Source: CALZBJ01 sp945619025 (GTDB lineage: Bacteria > Pseudomonadota > Gammaproteobacteria > Cardiobacteriales > Wohlfahrtiimonadaceae). From it: a stretch of 64,000 bases of DNA. A program made the translations under genes and the position numbers. Positions within the stretch are counted from its first letter, which is position 1. Every line of letters begins with the position of its first letter. The notes below the pieces were generated by a model, which was given only the letters and a program-made list of their open reading frames with translations, did no database searches and was not told the origin of the DNA. The stretch covers positions 310,001-374,000 of the forward strand of contig CALZBJ010000001.1 in assembly GCA_945619025.1 (NCBI GenBank), read 5' to 3'. Of this stretch, positions 63,489 through 64,000 are shown piece by piece.

Positions 63489-64000
63489 ATGAACATGAAT
63501 TTACTGCTTCCCGCGCTGATCTTTTTCATCAGCTATCTTGCTGGCTCCATCTCTTCGGCGATTATTGTCTGCCGCGCCTTTGGACTGCCCGATCCCCGTA
63601 CGACCGGATCAAATAACCCAGGCGCCACCAATGTTATGCGTCTTGGCGGGAAAAAAGCAGCGATTATTACTCTCGTTGGCGACCTGTTTAAAGGGCTCAT
63701 TCCCGTCGCGATTGTTAATCTCTTAGCGCTATCACCGCTTGCGCTCGCACTCTCGGCGCTTGGAGCTTTTTTAGGCCACCTCTTCCCGATCTTTTTTGGA
63801 TTTAAAGGCGGAAAAGGGGTTGCAACTGCGTTTGGGGCGATTTTAGGTTTAAGTCCTCTGGTGGCGCTTTGTGCTTTTGGAACGTGGATTCTCGTATTTC
63901 TAACCACAAAAATCTCATCACTCTCCGCCCTTACCGCCGCTGTGTTAGCGCCCCTTTTTCTCTATCTCTTTAAAGCGCCGCTTGAAGTCGTCATTGTGGT
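63489..64000 (+). CDS. plsY: Acyl-phosphate:glycerol-3-phosphate acyltransferase (3' truncated)
   Basis: Membrane enzyme that acylates glycerol 3-phosphate from acyl phosphate. The frame from the ATG at 63489 stays open to the end of the window, giving 170 residues of about 200. Motif 1 is TTGSNNPGATNVMRLGGKK and motif 2 is FKGGKGVATAFG, both expected for PlsY. About five membrane helices are visible. An ATG at 63495 is an alternative start. Confidence 0.94.
   Translation, partial: MNMNLLLPALIFFISYLAGSISSAIIVCRAFGLPDPRTTGSNNPGATNVMRLGGKKAAIITLVGDLFKGLIPVAIVNLLALSPLALALSALGAFLGHLFPIFFGFKGGKGVATAFGAILGLSPLVALCAFGTWILVFLTTKISSLSALTAAVLAPLFLYLFKAPLEVVIV

Noticed and set aside
1..64000. Search for CRISPR arrays, insertion sequences, phage genes and rRNA
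   Set aside because: No regularly spaced repeats, transposase, integrase or rRNA sequence was seen by eye.

Overview
The window looks like a contiguous piece of a gammaproteobacterial chromosome of roughly 45-47% GC (estimated by eye). Support for the assignment comes from CmoA/CmoB, ZapD, RsmC, RsuA, a YoaA-type helicase, a tRNA-Leu(GAG) directly behind secG, and type IV pilus genes beside coaE-zapD. MurE carries the meso-diaminopimelate signature, so the wall is of the Gram-negative type. Genus cannot be fixed from the sequence alone; a lineage outside the enterics, such as Cardiobacteriales, is a guess. No insertion sequence, phage gene, CRISPR array or rRNA was seen. Almost all genes are housekeeping genes and coding density is high.

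Layout. 1-3.5 kb: 5'-truncated accC, hemH, mdh. 3.7-10.7 kb (minus strand): a shortened division/cell wall cluster, rsmH-ftsL-ftsI-murE-murF-mraY, with three 10-bp repeats resembling a MraZ operator upstream but no mraZ. 11.2-12.6 kb: two tandem major-pilin genes behind a near-perfect sigma-54 promoter. 12.6-18 kb: holB, tmk, mltG and fatty acid genes fabF, acpP, fabG. 18-22 kb: zapD, coaE, pilD, pilC, then tRNA-Leu. 21.9-23 kb: secG and tpiA. 23.2-32 kb (plus): a rod-shape and wall-remodelling operon, mreB-mreC-mreD-mrdA-rodA-mltB-rlpA-dacA. 32-43 kb: pckA, a DJ-1/PfpI protein, rsmC, rsuA, a relocated pilB, phoH-ybeY, an unknown membrane protein, cmoB, cmoA, tatB, tatA. 43.6-49.5 kb: gpmI, ctpA, uvrA. 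49.6-52.8 kb: a 722-residue secreted protein of unknown function ending in a pilin-like module, then sufT-like and sufU-like iron-sulfur genes. 53-64 kb (plus): accD, folC, a SPOR protein, cvpA, ubiG, a YciK-like SDR with degenerate motifs, an active/inactive pair of M16 peptidases, a yoaA-type helicase and a 3'-truncated plsY.

How the genes fit together. The window holds most of the machinery that makes lipid II and inserts it at the septum (MraY, MurE, MurF, FtsI, FtsL, ZapD) and along the side wall (MreBCD, PBP2, RodA). It also holds enzymes that trim the wall (MltB, MltG, RlpA, DacA, CtpA). Fatty acid synthesis is represented by AccC, AccD, FabG, ACP, FabF and PlsY. Type IV pilus parts (two PilA, PilD, PilC, PilB) are split between two loci.

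The most unusual items are the pilin-like fusion protein at 49.6-51.8 kb, a pair of 32-bp direct repeats each containing a perfect DnaA box at 61.2-61.4 kb, the MraZ-like repeats without mraZ, and the sigma-54 pilin promoter with three helically phased upstream repeats. Genes are called from translated similarity to families I know; no search was run.
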